From contig NZ_WBWA01000027.1 of the NCBI RefSeq assembly GCF_008932295.1, positions 1 through 64,000 of the forward strand: a DNA stretch of 64,000 nucleotides, given 5' to 3'. This DNA is from Brucella tritici (lineage in GTDB: Bacteria; Pseudomonadota; Alphaproteobacteria; Rhizobiales; Rhizobiaceae). The position numbers were made by a program, and so were the translations under genes. Numbering within the stretch: the first letter of the stretch is position 1; each line of letters opens with the position of its first letter. Shown in pieces: positions 37,708 to 46,992 of this stretch. Below the pieces are notes generated by a model. That model ran no database searches. It was not told where the DNA came from and saw only the letters and a program-made list of their open reading frames with translations.

Positions 37708-38200
37708 GATGACTTCCTTTCGTGTTGCAGACCCAAATATGATCGAATGTCAACCGCACCATATTTCTCTGTTTATGAACAACTACGCCCCAAGTGCACT
37801 GCCACAGTAAACTCCGCCCGACGCATTTAATCGGGAATGGTGCTGCACTTACCATGCGGCGCAAAATCATCTTTTCGTTGTCCAACGAACCCAACGAGAA
37901 GAACACACAACGTGCCCGATGCCTCTTTACGTTTTTGCGGTAAAATCTGATCCACAATTTTTGGCTTCAAAAGACATCACCCAGAAAAGCCTCTAGAGCT
38001 TTTCTGGGTGATGTATGCTGGCCTCCAACGGAGGTACGCGTGAACAGTTATAATTTTTCGACTGTACATAAAGCCTAACAAAGCACCGTTACGCAGTCAA
38101 GGATTATTTTCCTATCTATTGACTTTTTTCCCATGCCCGAAAAGCTGCTTGTGTTTTAACCATTTCACATGAGCTGTTGCTTATTAATCTGCTATGATGG
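37708..38200. other. Divergent intergenic region with a perfect inverted repeat
   Basis: 493 bases between the divergent DUF6107-like and PBP1A genes. It holds a 17-base perfect inverted repeat at 37974-38014 and presumably both promoters. Confidence 0.4.
37974..38014. repeat. Perfect 17-base inverted repeat
   Basis: Arms ACATCACCCAGAAAAGC and GCTTTTCTGGGTGATGT with no mismatch around CTCTAGA. It lies between divergent genes, so it is not an ordinary terminator for either. Confidence 0.9.
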
Positions 38201-40408
38201 ATGGGCAAGTTCCGCCTGTCTCCGAAACCAACCATGCCGAAGTTAGTGTTTATGCGTAAAACGGCAGAAAAAGATTCCGGAAGCGAAAAGCGCAAACCGT
38301 TCAGGGTTTCGCGCCTGATTGGGCTCGACGCGTGGATCGATTCCACCCTCTACAGCCTGCGCTACAATCTCGGCGAATGGTGGGAAAACATCACCATTTT
38401 CTCACGGCGTTTTCGCGTGCGCGGTTTCCGGCGTTTTGTGGTCGAGGTTCTCGACGAAGGATTTACGCTGGGCGTGGGCGGCGCAGTTCTGATGCTCGTC
38501 CTGGCCCTGCCGGCTTTCGAGGAAACCAAGAAGGACTGGCGTGCACAGGACGATTATGCCGTCACCTTCCTCGACCGCTATGGCAATGAAATCGGCCAGC
38601 GCGGTATTCTCCACCGTCAGGCCGTGCCGATTGATGAATTGCCGGATCACGTCATCAAGGCCGTGCTCGGCACCGAGGACCGACGCTTTTTCGACCATTA
38701 CGGCATCGACTTCTGGGGCCTGACCCGCGCGTTCAGCCAGAACATGCGCGCCAATGGCGTCGTTCAGGGCGGCTCCACCATCACGCAGCAACTCGCCAAG
38801 AACCTTTTTCTCTCCAACGAGCGCACCATCGAACGCAAGATCAAGGAAGCCTTCCTCGCGCTCTGGCTGGAAAGCAATCTCAGCAAGAAGGAAATCCTGC
38901 AGCTTTATCTCGACCGTGCCTATATGGGCGGCGGAACTTTCGGTATTGCGGCTGCTTCGGAATTCTATTTCGGTAAGAACGTCAAGGATGTCTCGCTGGC
39001 GGAAGCCGCGATGCTGGCCGGTCTGTTCAAGGCGCCCGCCAAGTTCGCGCCGCATGTCAATTTGCCCGCAGCCCGTGCACGCGCCAATGTCGTGCTGTCC
39101 AATATGGTAGAAAGCGGCTTCCTGAGCGAAGGACAGGTGGCCGTTGCACGCCGTCATCCAGCGAGCGTCATCGACCGCGCCAAGAACGAAAGTCCCGACT
39201 ACTTCCTCGACTGGGCTTTTGAAGAGGTGAAGAAGATCGCCGCCAATATTCCGCAGCACACATTGATCGTGCGCACGACGCTCGACCGTAACCTGCAAAA
39301 GGCGGCAGAGGAATCGCTCGAATATCATCTGCGCCAGTTCGGCAAGGACTATAATGTCTCGGAAGCGGCAACCGTCGTTATTGCCAATGACGGATCCGTC
39401 CGCGCACTGGTCGGCGGGCGGGACTATGGTGAAAGCCAGTTCAACCGTGCCACCAAGGCATTGCGGCAGGCCGGATCTTCCTTCAAGCCCTATGTCTATG
39501 CAGCGGCGATGGAAAAGGGACTGACGCCGAGCACCATCGTTTCAGATGCTCCAATTAGCTGGGGCAACTGGTCACCGCGCAATTATGGCCGCAGCTTTGC
39601 CGGTCGCGTGGACCTGACGACGGCGCTTGTCCGCTCGTTGAACAGCGTACCGGTGCGACTGGCGCGCGATTATCTGACCACAGCCCCAATTGTTGCCCTG
39701 ACCAAGGCGATGGGCGTGGAATCGCCGATCTCGTCACACAAGACCATGGTGCTCGGCACATCGGAAATGACGGTGATGGATCAGGCCACCGGCTTCAACG
39801 TGTTTCCAAATGCGGGCATGGCCGGCAACCGTCACGCCTTCACACAGATCGTTTCGTCGGAAGGCAAGGTGCTGTGGGATTTCGGGCGCGATGCCCCGAA
39901 GCCGCACAGGGCACTGTCGGAGAAAGCTGCACTCGAAATGAATTCCATGCTGGTGCAAGTGCCTGAACGCGGCACTGGACGCCGCGCGGCATTGCCGATG
40001 ACGCGGGTGGGCGGCAAAACCGGCACAACGCAGAATTATCGCGATGCGTGGTTCGTCGGCTTTACCGGAAATTTCACGGCGGCGGTCTGGTTCGGCAACG
40101 ACAATTTCACCCCGATGAAGGAAATGACCGGCGGCGTTCTGCCTGCCATGGCCTGGCAGCGCATGATGGCCTATGCGCATCAGAACATCGAACTGAAGCC
40201 CATACCGGGTGTGACCCCGCCATTCCCCGCGCCGCCCAAGAAGAACGAGCCACAAGTCGCGAATGCCAAGCCGGAAGAAACCATGGCTGCGCCGCCGCGC
40301 GTACTGTCTCCTCTATCGACAAAAGTTATCAAGGAGCTACATGACCGCTTCCTTGCGGCCCCGCCTCTGCCTAAGATCGCCGAGCGCACGAAAATATCGG
40401 TACTCTGA
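38201..40408 (+). CDS. Class A penicillin-binding protein (PBP1A type)
   Basis: A 735-residue bifunctional peptidoglycan synthase. One N-terminal membrane anchor lies near residues 90-108 (GVGGAVLMLVLALPAF). The GT51 glycosyltransferase domain has GTEDRRFFDHYGID and GGSTITQQLAKNLF. The transpeptidase domain has the catalytic serine in GSSFKPYVY, the SxN motif in SLNSVPV, and KTG in GGKTGTTQNYRDAW. It polymerises and crosslinks murein at the inner membrane. The ATG at 38201 is the longest start; an ATG at codon 18 is an alternative. DUF1214 follows after six bases. Confidence 0.9.
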   Translation: MGKFRLSPKPTMPKLVFMRKTAEKDSGSEKRKPFRVSRLIGLDAWIDSTLYSLRYNLGEWWENITIFSRRFRVRGFRRFVVEVLDEGFTLGVGGAVLMLVLALPAFEETKKDWRAQDDYAVTFLDRYGNEIGQRGILHRQAVPIDELPDHVIKAVLGTEDRRFFDHYGIDFWGLTRAFSQNMRANGVVQGGSTITQQLAKNLFLSNERTIERKIKEAFLALWLESNLSKKEILQLYLDRAYMGGGTFGIAAASEFYFGKNVKDVSLAEAAMLAGLFKAPAKFAPHVNLPAARARANVVLSNMVESGFLSEGQVAVARRHPASVIDRAKNESPDYFLDWAFEEVKKIAANIPQHTLIVRTTLDRNLQKAAEESLEYHLRQFGKDYNVSEAATVVIANDGSVRALVGGRDYGESQFNRATKALRQAGSSFKPYVYAAAMEKGLTPSTIVSDAPISWGNWSPRNYGRSFAGRVDLTTALVRSLNSVPVRLARDYLTTAPIVALTKAMGVESPISSHKTMVLGTSEMTVMDQATGFNVFPNAGMAGNRHAFTQIVSSEGKVLWDFGRDAPKPHRALSEKAALEMNSMLVQVPERGTGRRAALPMTRVGGKTGTTQNYRDAWFVGFTGNFTAAVWFGNDNFTPMKEMTGGVLPAMAWQRMMAYAHQNIELKPIPGVTPPFPAPPKKNEPQVANAKPEETMAAPPRVLSPLSTKVIKELHDRFLAAPPLPKIAERTKISVL

Positions 40409-40414
40409 GGGGCG

Positions 40415-41017
40415 ATGTTCAAGAGGATATTCAACACGGCGATTGTGCTTGTGCTGGCGCTGGGCGGCGGCATCTGGAGCGTCGACAAGGTTCTCGACCG
40501 GTTTGAAGGTTTCGGTGAGCTCAAGGTCGGGGTCTGGAGCGCCTATCCGGCGGCTGGCACGCCCGATGCCGACCCCTATTCCAAGGCCCGCGCTGCCCGC
40601 AAAGCCTATCTGGCGCTTGGAACGGCGGAAGGTCTTCCGTTCTATGCGCGCAGCGACAATAGCGGGCGCACCCTTCGGCGCGGCTGCACTTACCGCCTGA
40701 GCGGCATGACACCGCCTGCCCGCTTCTGGACCGTCTATCCCGCTACGCCTGATCTGGAACCGATCAGGCCGCGTGAAGGATTGCAGGAAGCGCTGCATTC
40801 CCGCGAAGTCCTGTACGACGATGACGGCAGCGTCACGATCACCATCGGCCCCGATGCAGCGCCGGGCAATTGGTTGCCAGTGGAAGGAAGCGGCGATTTT
40901 GTTCTCGTCATGACGCTTTACGACACGCCTTCGGCATCATCTTCCGGTCTCTCCGATCTGGTGATGCCAAGCCTCGCCCATATCGCGGGTGCAAGCAAGG
41001 GGGCGTGCCGTGGCTAG
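40415..41017 (+). CDS. DUF1214 domain protein
   Basis: A 200-residue protein with one N-terminal membrane segment (RIFNTAIVLVLALGGGIW). The exported part has DADPYSKARAARKAYLALG, RRGCTYRLSGMTPPARFWT, SREVLYDDDGSVTITIGPDA and NWLPVEGSGDFVLVMTLYDT, characteristic of DUF1214. In many bacteria DUF1214 is fused behind DUF1254; here the partner is the next gene, which starts eight bases before this one stops. The role is unknown, perhaps in the envelope given PBP1A upstream. Confidence 0.82.
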   Translation: MFKRIFNTAIVLVLALGGGIWSVDKVLDRFEGFGELKVGVWSAYPAAGTPDADPYSKARAARKAYLALGTAEGLPFYARSDNSGRTLRRGCTYRLSGMTPPARFWTVYPATPDLEPIRPREGLQEALHSREVLYDDDGSVTITIGPDAAPGNWLPVEGSGDFVLVMTLYDTPSASSSGLSDLVMPSLAHIAGASKGACRG

Positions 41018-41552
41018 AACTTTGCGCCTCGTTCTCCTCGGCATCGTGGGTGCTGCGATTGTTCATATCGCGGTTCTCTTCCTCGTCCCCTTCTATTCCG
41101 ACAAGAATGCATGGTCGCGGATCGAAGCGGGGAGCGAGCCATATCGTTTCCACAGGCTGGACGAAAAGACCGGTCCGGTCAGCGACAGTGACCCGCTGGT
41201 GCAGCAAGCCACCTGCCGCTTCGATCTTGCCGACGGGCCTGTGCATATTACGACCGGGGCGAATGTGCCCTATTGGTCGCTCTCGATCTATGCGCCCAAC
41301 GGGGACAATCTCTACAGCCTCAACGACAGCGTTTCCAACGAACGTAAGCTCGACCTGATCCTTGCCGATCCCATCGGCATGGCAAGTCTGCGCTCGGATG
41401 GTTCGCAGGCCGATGCGCGTTCGATCCTGATCGAGCAGAATATCGGCGAAGGTGCCGCTGTGCTTCGCGTATTCGTGCCTGATGCAACGTGGAACACGGA
41501 AGTGCAGCGCTTCTTTGCGGAGGCGCAGTGCACGCCGTTTGAAGGGCTCTAG
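41010..41552 (+). CDS. DUF1254 domain protein
   Basis: A 180-residue protein with one N-terminal membrane segment (LVLLGIVGAAIVHIAVLFLV). The body includes DPLVQQATCRFDLADGPVHI, PYWSLSIYAPNGDNLYSLND and ILIEQNIGEGAAVLRVFVPD, matching DUF1254. I start at the GTG at 41010, eight bases after AAGGGGG and overlapping the DUF1214 stop; 40989 is a possible earlier start. Together with DUF1214 it forms a split version of the usual two-domain protein. Confidence 0.8.
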   Translation: MARTLRLVLLGIVGAAIVHIAVLFLVPFYSDKNAWSRIEAGSEPYRFHRLDEKTGPVSDSDPLVQQATCRFDLADGPVHITTGANVPYWSLSIYAPNGDNLYSLNDSVSNERKLDLILADPIGMASLRSDGSQADARSILIEQNIGEGAAVLRVFVPDATWNTEVQRFFAEAQCTPFEGL

Positions 41553-41727
41553 CAGCCTGACCCAAATGCTGTTTCTTTATGGCACGGTTAATGAGTTGCT
41601 AAGGCTTCAACGCTACTATCCGGAATACCGACCCATGCGGGGTGCATTTGCGCATCAACCGGCTGCTGCCGGATGCGTGATCTGCAATTTGGGGCGGGTG
41701 AGTTGTGTGCCTACCGGAGTATTCTGC

Positions 41728-42768
41728 GTGACAAATGAACAGTTCCGCGCCCTGGAGGATATTTCAGGCCACCGGAGCCCGTCGAATTCAAAAGCGGGGA
41801 GCAGCAAGGCGGACGACCTGCTGGCGGCCGCGATTTCCGCGTTTGCGGGTATCACGCGCCCCGGACGGCAGGATATGCAGCAGCTTGAAGATCTTGCCAT
41901 GCCGCTTCTCCATTGCGCTTCCACCCGCGGCAAGCGCCATGCGGCCAATGCGCTGGCACAATTGGAGGACGCGCCGCGTCGTCTCATTCTGGCGCTGGCC
42001 GACGAACCCGTAGAAATCTCCGCGCCTATTTTGCTGCGCTCTCCCCTTCTACGCCCTTCCGACCTCATCGAAATCATCGGCAAGAACGGTCTTGCCCATG
42101 CGCGCGCCATTGCACGGCGCCAGTCCGGTGACATCCTTCTGCAAGGCGTGCTGCGCAGTTTCGCCGACCCGGTCATCGACCGTACGCTGACGCTTCAGGA
42201 AAATCTCGCCAATATCGAGGCCGAACCGCTCGAAAGGCCGGATGTACCCGATCTTTCTGCGGCCAGAGCGCCGCTGATGAAAGAAGACAGCTCCGAACGA
42301 CTGGCGCGCGCGCTGCAACAGCCTTTCTTCGAGGCTGGCGCGACCACCGGCTCGCAGCATCTCATCGACACCGCGCTTCTGATCGACAGCCAGTTTTTCC
42401 GCAATGCGCTGGCCGATGCGCTCGACCTGTCGTTTGAACGGACCGACGCGATCATCGGGCAATGGCCGGATTCGCATCTGCCGATTGCACTCAAGGCGCT
42501 CGGATTGTCACCTGCCGAATGCTATCTCGTCATGACGGCCATTCTGGGTCCTATCGACACCAACCGCGATAGCCTGCGTGAGTTTGTGCATATTTATCGC
42601 TCCATCGACCGCGAAAAAGCGATGGCGCTCGTGCGGCGCTGGAAGGCGGACGACATGTCTGCCATGCTGCGCGGAAAACTGCGTGAAATGGCTGAATCCG
42701 AAGACGACACGCCGCTCGTGGATGCTGCCAATTCTGATCACCCGTCGCTTCAGCGATCAGTGAAATAG
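41728..42768 (+). CDS. DUF2336 family protein
   Basis: A 346-residue cytoplasmic, mostly helical protein. Segments such as PLLHCASTRGKRHAANALAQ, ILLRSPLLRPSDLIEIIGKN and GLAHARAIARRQSG look like HEAT-type repeats, as in the alphaproteobacterial DUF2336 family. The family has no firm biochemical role. I take the GTG at 41728 (VTNEQFRALED) because GGAG lies upstream and the longer frame overlaps the DUF1254 gene. The gene ends next to a composite repeat. Confidence 0.75.
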   Translation: MTNEQFRALEDISGHRSPSNSKAGSSKADDLLAAAISAFAGITRPGRQDMQQLEDLAMPLLHCASTRGKRHAANALAQLEDAPRRLILALADEPVEISAPILLRSPLLRPSDLIEIIGKNGLAHARAIARRQSGDILLQGVLRSFADPVIDRTLTLQENLANIEAEPLERPDVPDLSAARAPLMKEDSSERLARALQQPFFEAGATTGSQHLIDTALLIDSQFFRNALADALDLSFERTDAIIGQWPDSHLPIALKALGLSPAECYLVMTAILGPIDTNRDSLREFVHIYRSIDREKAMALVRRWKADDMSAMLRGKLREMAESEDDTPLVDAANSDHPSLQRSVK

Positions 42769-42769
42769 A

Positions 42770-42874
42770 GCATTTCCAGCAAAAGTGCGAAGCGGTTTTG
42801 CGTAGGATAATGCGTAAAACAAAAGGATAGAGCGGCTCTACTGATTCCGTTTTTACTGGAACCGCTCCTATCCT
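42770..42874. repeat. Composite intergenic mosaic element
   Basis: First half (42770-42813) is a type-A REP, GCATTTCC...ATAATGC. Second half (42824-42874) is another palindrome, AGGATAGAGCGG...CCGCTCCTATCCT. The whole fills the gap between two convergent genes, like rhizobial RIME elements. Confidence 0.75.
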
Positions 42875-42881
42875 CGCCAAC

Positions 42882-43238
42882 TTATTTCGCTTCTCCGTCC
42901 TGCGAAATCGAGAACAGTGCCGATGCATCGGCAACATCTTCCAGCTCGACCAGCCACAGGTCGGGATCGAAGCGGGTTTCTCGCGCCATACGGTCGCCTG
43001 CCGCCATGTCATCAGCGTCGTGAAGAATGCGCAGAAACATGCGTTCTCCGTCATTATCCTCTTCATAGGAGGTTTGTGGCGCAGGCGAATACAGGTCGCA
43101 TGTACCGAAGCGTGAGCTTACCTTGATGAAAATTGCGCCCGCCTCCGGTGAACCGCGACGGGCGAGATAGGCAAAGCCGCCCTCGCCCTGCACCTTGCGG
43201 ATCAATGCCGAAACCCAGAAATCGGATGTCAGGCGCAT
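42882..43238 (-). CDS. DUF1491 family protein
   Basis: A 118-residue cytoplasmic protein. MRLTSDFWVSALIRKVQGEG, FAYLARRGSPEAGAIFIKVS and RMARETRFDPDLWLVELED are typical of DUF1491, an alphaproteobacterial family of unknown function. It lies 10 bases downstream of the peptidoglycan-binding protein gene on the same strand, so the two and the kinase upstream may form one transcript. Confidence 0.85.
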   Translation of the reverse strand: MRLTSDFWVSALIRKVQGEGGFAYLARRGSPEAGAIFIKVSSRFGTCDLYSPAPQTSYEEDNDGERMFLRILHDADDMAAGDRMARETRFDPDLWLVELEDVADASALFSISQDGEAK

Positions 43239-43248
43239 CGGGAATCCA

Positions 43249-44292
43249 TCAGCTTATGAGGCCAATCTCGCGCATCTTGGCGATCAGCGTTGCATCGATT
43301 TCGCCGGTTACCGGCATGCTGAACAGCTTTTGAAATTCGCGCACCGCTTCCTGGGTCGTCTTGCCGGATTGTCCGTTCACCGGCACGGTGTCGTTGCCGA
43401 ATGCCTTCAACCCGGCCTGCACGCGGATAATATCCTGCGAACTGACTTTCCCCGATTGCACGGCGGGCGTTGCTGCCATCTGCTTTTTCGGTGCCGGTTT
43501 TTCATAAGATACGAGAGCGGGTTTTGGCTTGGAATCCGCCTCCGTCTTCAAGACTGCGGGCTGGGGACGCGGCGTCGGAACTGCTACCTCGATGGCTTTT
43601 GCCACATCGTCCTGAGCCGGGGTACTGTTTTGGGCATCGGCCTGCAACTGCGCGGGTATGTTTGCTTCCTGCACGCCGAGCTTCTGCTGCAAGGCGCGCC
43701 AGCGTTCCACCGCTTCACGCGTCTGCGGCCCGGTGAAACCGTCCACCGGTCCCTTGTAAATTCCAAGTGTCGAAAGTCGCTGCTGCAAACGTGCGATTTC
43801 CAGATCGGCATTGGGCGCAAGTGCCGGCAACATGTCGTCAACCGATGCGCTCATGTTCAGCCGGTCCGCTGACAGGCTGGCTGCTTCCAGCGGCTGGGCG
43901 GTCTCAGCGTTTGCGGAGCTTGCAGCTTCGGCTGAGGCCGTCGCGGTCGGTTTGGGGGCGTTATCACTTGCTGATGCCGTGCCCGGCAGGACTGCGCGTG
44001 GCGTCGGCTTGAACACGAAATCGGGTCTGGTGCGGAAGAACACGGCGTTGTGCGCTTCCGGCTGATACCAGAGCGCATTGGCCGAGACGAAACTCAACAC
44101 AACCAGAAACGCAGTTGCCCCGCCGGTCAGGACGGGGTTGCGCACGATGAAATCTCCGGCGGCAATCGCTAGCGCGGAAGCCGATGTGAAGAAGAAGTGG
44201 AGGAGTCGCGAGCCGAGACTACGCCGTTTTGCGGGTTTGCGCATCTTTCTGCTCCCGGATTTGGCTGTTGTCTTCGTCGTTCTGCCAGTCAT
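43249..44292 (-). CDS. Peptidoglycan-binding domain protein
   Basis: A 347-residue envelope protein. A basic N-terminus (GSRKMRKPAKRRS) and one membrane segment (about 46-67, NPVLTGGATAFLVVLSFVSA) precede a long Ala/Pro-rich linker. The first PG_binding_1 unit is RLSTLGIYKGPVDGFTGPQT (about 165-205) and the second IIRVQAGLKAFGNDTVPVNG at the C-terminus. It probably tethers to murein. GGGGGAAAGG lies before the ATG at 44292, inside the last 74 bases of the upstream kinase gene, implying coupled expression. Confidence 0.82.
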   Translation of the reverse strand: MTGRTTKTTAKSGSRKMRKPAKRRSLGSRLLHFFFTSASALAIAAGDFIVRNPVLTGGATAFLVVLSFVSANALWYQPEAHNAVFFRTRPDFVFKPTPRAVLPGTASASDNAPKPTATASAEAASSANAETAQPLEAASLSADRLNMSASVDDMLPALAPNADLEIARLQQRLSTLGIYKGPVDGFTGPQTREAVERWRALQQKLGVQEANIPAQLQADAQNSTPAQDDVAKAIEVAVPTPRPQPAVLKTEADSKPKPALVSYEKPAPKKQMAATPAVQSGKVSSQDIIRVQAGLKAFGNDTVPVNGQSGKTTQEAVREFQKLFSMPVTGEIDATLIAKMREIGLIS

Positions 44293-46069
44293 TACGCCTT
44301 TCCCCCTGGTGACGGTGCATGTCGATCACCGTGCCAAGTTCCTGATATTCATCGTCCCCCATGACAAACTGCGGGCCTGCCACTGGAAGGCGGATCGTGA
44401 CGATCGTGCCTTCGCCAGGGCAGCTCTTGAGTTGCATGCTCCCCTGATGCAGTTCCACCAGCCCCTTGACCACCGAAAGTCCGAGGCCACTCCCCTCCTG
44501 CGTGCGCGTATAGTTATTGTCGGCGCGCACGAACGGCGTGCCGATGCGCTGCATATCTTCCGGCTCGATGCCGATGCCCGTATCCGACACGATGATTTCC
44601 AGCATCGGGCGACCTTCGGCCATAATGCGGGTTGCATCAATGGTGACGCAGCCGCCGCTTTGCGTGAACTTCACCGCATTACCGGCAAGATTGAGCAGAA
44701 TTTGCTGGACGGCGCGACGATCCGCTACCAGTTCACCAATGCCTGTGCCAACGCGATGGCAGAAGGCAACGCCTTTCTTTTCAGCCTGCGGCAGCATGAC
44801 GGCGGTGCACATTTCAGCCGCTTCACGGAAAGCAAAGTTCTGCGGGTCGATGCTGTAATGACCGGTTTCCAGCCGCGAATTGTCCAGAACGGCATTCACG
44901 AGTTCCAGCAGATAATGGCCGGACTGATGAATGAGGCCCGCATATTCGCGCTGCTTCTCATTGGCCAGCTTGCCACCCATTTCGTGCGACAGCATATCGG
45001 AAAAGCCGATGATCGAATTGAGCGGCGTGCGCAGCTCGTGGCTGACGGCTGCAAGCAGACGGCCTTTTCCGATGCGCTCTGATTCCAGCTCGGCTTTCAG
45101 CGTTGCAATTTCATCCAGAAGCTTCTGTTCGCCTTCGAGCGAGCGGCCAATCAACGTGATGGCGTGAGCGCTTGCGACACCTTCGAGACGATAAGTGCGG
45201 AAGATCGTATCGCCGTTTTCGATGGAACGCAGACGCACATCAATCTTGCTGGAAGCGGAACCGGCGCGAAGATCGGCCAGGAGCGAAAGATATTGCACAC
45301 GGTCAGCCACATGAACGCGGTCGATAAGCGCCGTGCCTTCCAGCATTTTGGGCTGTACGCCCAAAAGCTTTGCCGAATTCGTATCGACCGAGAATACCAC
45401 GCCATCCGAATCAAGACCGAATTGCACGTCGCCTGCGGCAACAGCAGCTTGCGGCGCGTTGATCCTGATCTGCGCGGGCCTGGCGGCGCTCGCGAAACCG
45501 CGCGCAACAAGGCTTGCTGCATAAAGCATGAGAACAGCGACGGACACATAGCTGCCGCCGGAAATGGTACCACCGCTTGCCGTCGCAAAATAGCCGAGAA
45601 TCATGGCCGCCAATGCGGCGCCCGCTGCTGCGGCAGCAGGCTTGCGGGTCGCAAACCAGACTTCAAGCGGCAGACCCGCCACCATCAACCACAGGACCGC
45701 ATTGCCATGAGAAAAAGCGCCAATGGCAGCCAGACCCGCGCCATAGGCAGCGAAGTTCAGGCCAACCAGAACAGGTGCGGCGACACCCATCAGCGACAGC
45801 GCGCAAAGGATCATGGCGATGCCTGCAAAACTTGCTGCAAGAATCGCAAATTCCGTAAAGCCCGGCGTTACGCCAGAGGCGAGTACGGCCGCACAAAGCA
45901 GGACCGGCGCGGTGATGACCGAACCGATAACACGTATGGAGGCCGCATCGGGACTGGATACCCAGCGGCGGCAGAAACGTTCGTAAAAACGGCTGATCGC
46001 CTGCACATTCGTGCGGACGGTCTCGGCTGTTTTCAAAAGAATGGCGTTCAACGTGCCGTACTCACTCAA
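44219..46069 (-). CDS. divJ: DivJ-type multi-pass sensor histidine kinase
   Basis: A 616-residue kinase. About six membrane segments fill residues 45-200 (for example VIGSVITAPVLLCAAVLASG, FAILAASFAGIAMILCALSL). A PAS-like domain (VQFGLDSDGVVFSVDTNSAK) precedes HisKA with the histidine near residue 345 ([20 protein letters not shown]) and HATPase (NLAGNAVKFTQSGG, DTGIGIEP, GSGLGLSVV). The HisKA region is of the DivJ/PleC/PdhS class that acts on DivK. Multi-pass topology and nearby mucR recall rhizobial divJ. The start is a TTG at 46069, so the N-terminus is uncertain. Confidence 0.6.
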   Translation of the reverse strand: MSEYGTLNAILLKTAETVRTNVQAISRFYERFCRRWVSSPDAASIRVIGSVITAPVLLCAAVLASGVTPGFTEFAILAASFAGIAMILCALSLMGVAAPVLVGLNFAAYGAGLAAIGAFSHGNAVLWLMVAGLPLEVWFATRKPAAAAAGAALAAMILGYFATASGGTISGGSYVSVAVLMLYAASLVARGFASAARPAQIRINAPQAAVAAGDVQFGLDSDGVVFSVDTNSAKLLGVQPKMLEGTALIDRVHVADRVQYLSLLADLRAGSASSKIDVRLRSIENGDTIFRTYRLEGVASAHAITLIGRSLEGEQKLLDEIATLKAELESERIGKGRLLAAVSHELRTPLNSIIGFSDMLSHEMGGKLANEKQREYAGLIHQSGHYLLELVNAVLDNSRLETGHYSIDPQNFAFREAAEMCTAVMLPQAEKKGVAFCHRVGTGIGELVADRRAVQQILLNLAGNAVKFTQSGGCVTIDATRIMAEGRPMLEIIVSDTGIGIEPEDMQRIGTPFVRADNNYTRTQEGSGLGLSVVKGLVELHQGSMQLKSCPGEGTIVTIRLPVAGPQFVMGDDEYQELGTVIDMHRHQGERRNDWQNDEDNSQIREQKDAQTRKTA

Positions 46070-46420
46070 TACTCTTGCATGGTCTAAACCGGAAAACCGT
46101 TCGCCGTGACGACGCTCTCCCAGCCAGCAACAGATTGCAGCCGAGGCTTTAAAGAAACGATAAAGCGAGACCGCCCAAAGCGGATAAGTGACGCCTCGGG
46201 TCTGCTTTTCTGCCTATGGTAAACAGAGAGTAGCGATCAGGTGGCGAAACCACAGCCACGGCACAATTTTGACGTTTAAATGCTTTACCATGACGCGCAT
46301 CCTGTCCGAAAACCGTTTCACACTTTTCGGGATGCGCTCCAATAAATCGAACAGTTACGGAATCTTTTCCAATTCATCGGACATTGACGCAAACCGAGAG
46401 CACGCAACCGCAAGAAGGCA
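46070..46420. other. Divergent intergenic region
   Basis: 351 bases between the kinase and the DUF5330 gene, with a REP-like palindrome at 46295-46337. No gene recognised. Confidence 0.4.
46295..46337. repeat. REP/RIME-like palindromic element (type B)
   Basis: GCGCATCC...GGATGCGC with the core CCGAAAACCGTTTCACACTT. Nearly the same as the copy at 46879-46921, which lies on the other side of the DUF5330 gene. Confidence 0.8.
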
Positions 46421-46864
46421 ATGATCCGTTTTCTACTCAAATCCGTATTCTGGCTGTCGTTGGCATTCATCGTGATGCCGCGCTTCTTTCCTGCGGATGA
46501 GCAAAGCAAGCCGCAGGAGAAGCCAGCCATTGCCGAGACGAAGCGGGAGCCGGATTCAATCGACCAGCTTCTCGCCAATGGCAAAACCGCCGTGGAACTG
46601 GGCAAGCTGTGCATCGAAAACCCTTCCTTCTGCCAGAACGGCACCTCACTTGTTTCCAGCGCCGGAAGCGGCCTTCTGGAAGGAAGCCGCGCTGCCCTGG
46701 AATATCTGAGTGATCGTTTCGGCACAAAGCCGCAACCACCCGCGAGTGCGGAACCGGTTGCCACCGCACCTATGCAGACCGCAATCGGCATTCCCATCCC
46801 GACCTCGCGGGACGAAGCCCTGCGCGCACTGGACCGTCGCCCGACTGGTTCCATTCAACGCTAG
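46421..46864 (+). CDS. DUF5330 family protein
   Basis: A 147-residue membrane-anchored protein. The N-terminal segment FLLKSVFWLSLAFIVMPRFF is followed by a polar linker, then GKTAVELGKLCIENPSFCQN with two cysteines and AALEYLSDRFG, typical of DUF5330 in Rhizobiales. Role unknown; one membrane anchor plus a periplasmic disulfide is the likely topology. It is flanked on both sides by type-B palindromes, as if it were a cassette. Confidence 0.8.
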   Translation: MIRFLLKSVFWLSLAFIVMPRFFPADEQSKPQEKPAIAETKREPDSIDQLLANGKTAVELGKLCIENPSFCQNGTSLVSSAGSGLLEGSRAALEYLSDRFGTKPQPPASAEPVATAPMQTAIGIPIPTSRDEALRALDRRPTGSIQR

Positions 46865-46878
46865 AGCGTTTTTTAAAC

Positions 46879-46921
46879 GCACATCTTGTCCGAAAACCGT
46901 TTCACACTTTTCGGGATGCGC
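46879..46921. repeat. REP/RIME-like palindromic element (type B)
   Basis: GCACATCTTG...GGGATGCGC with core CCGAAAACCGTTTCACACTT, directly after the DUF5330 gene. Confidence 0.8.
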
Positions 46922-46992
46922 TCGAGTTTTCCGTGACCTTGCGGTGTTTCATGACTATATAAGCGGCAAGAAACTTCTTTCAGGCGAGTATC

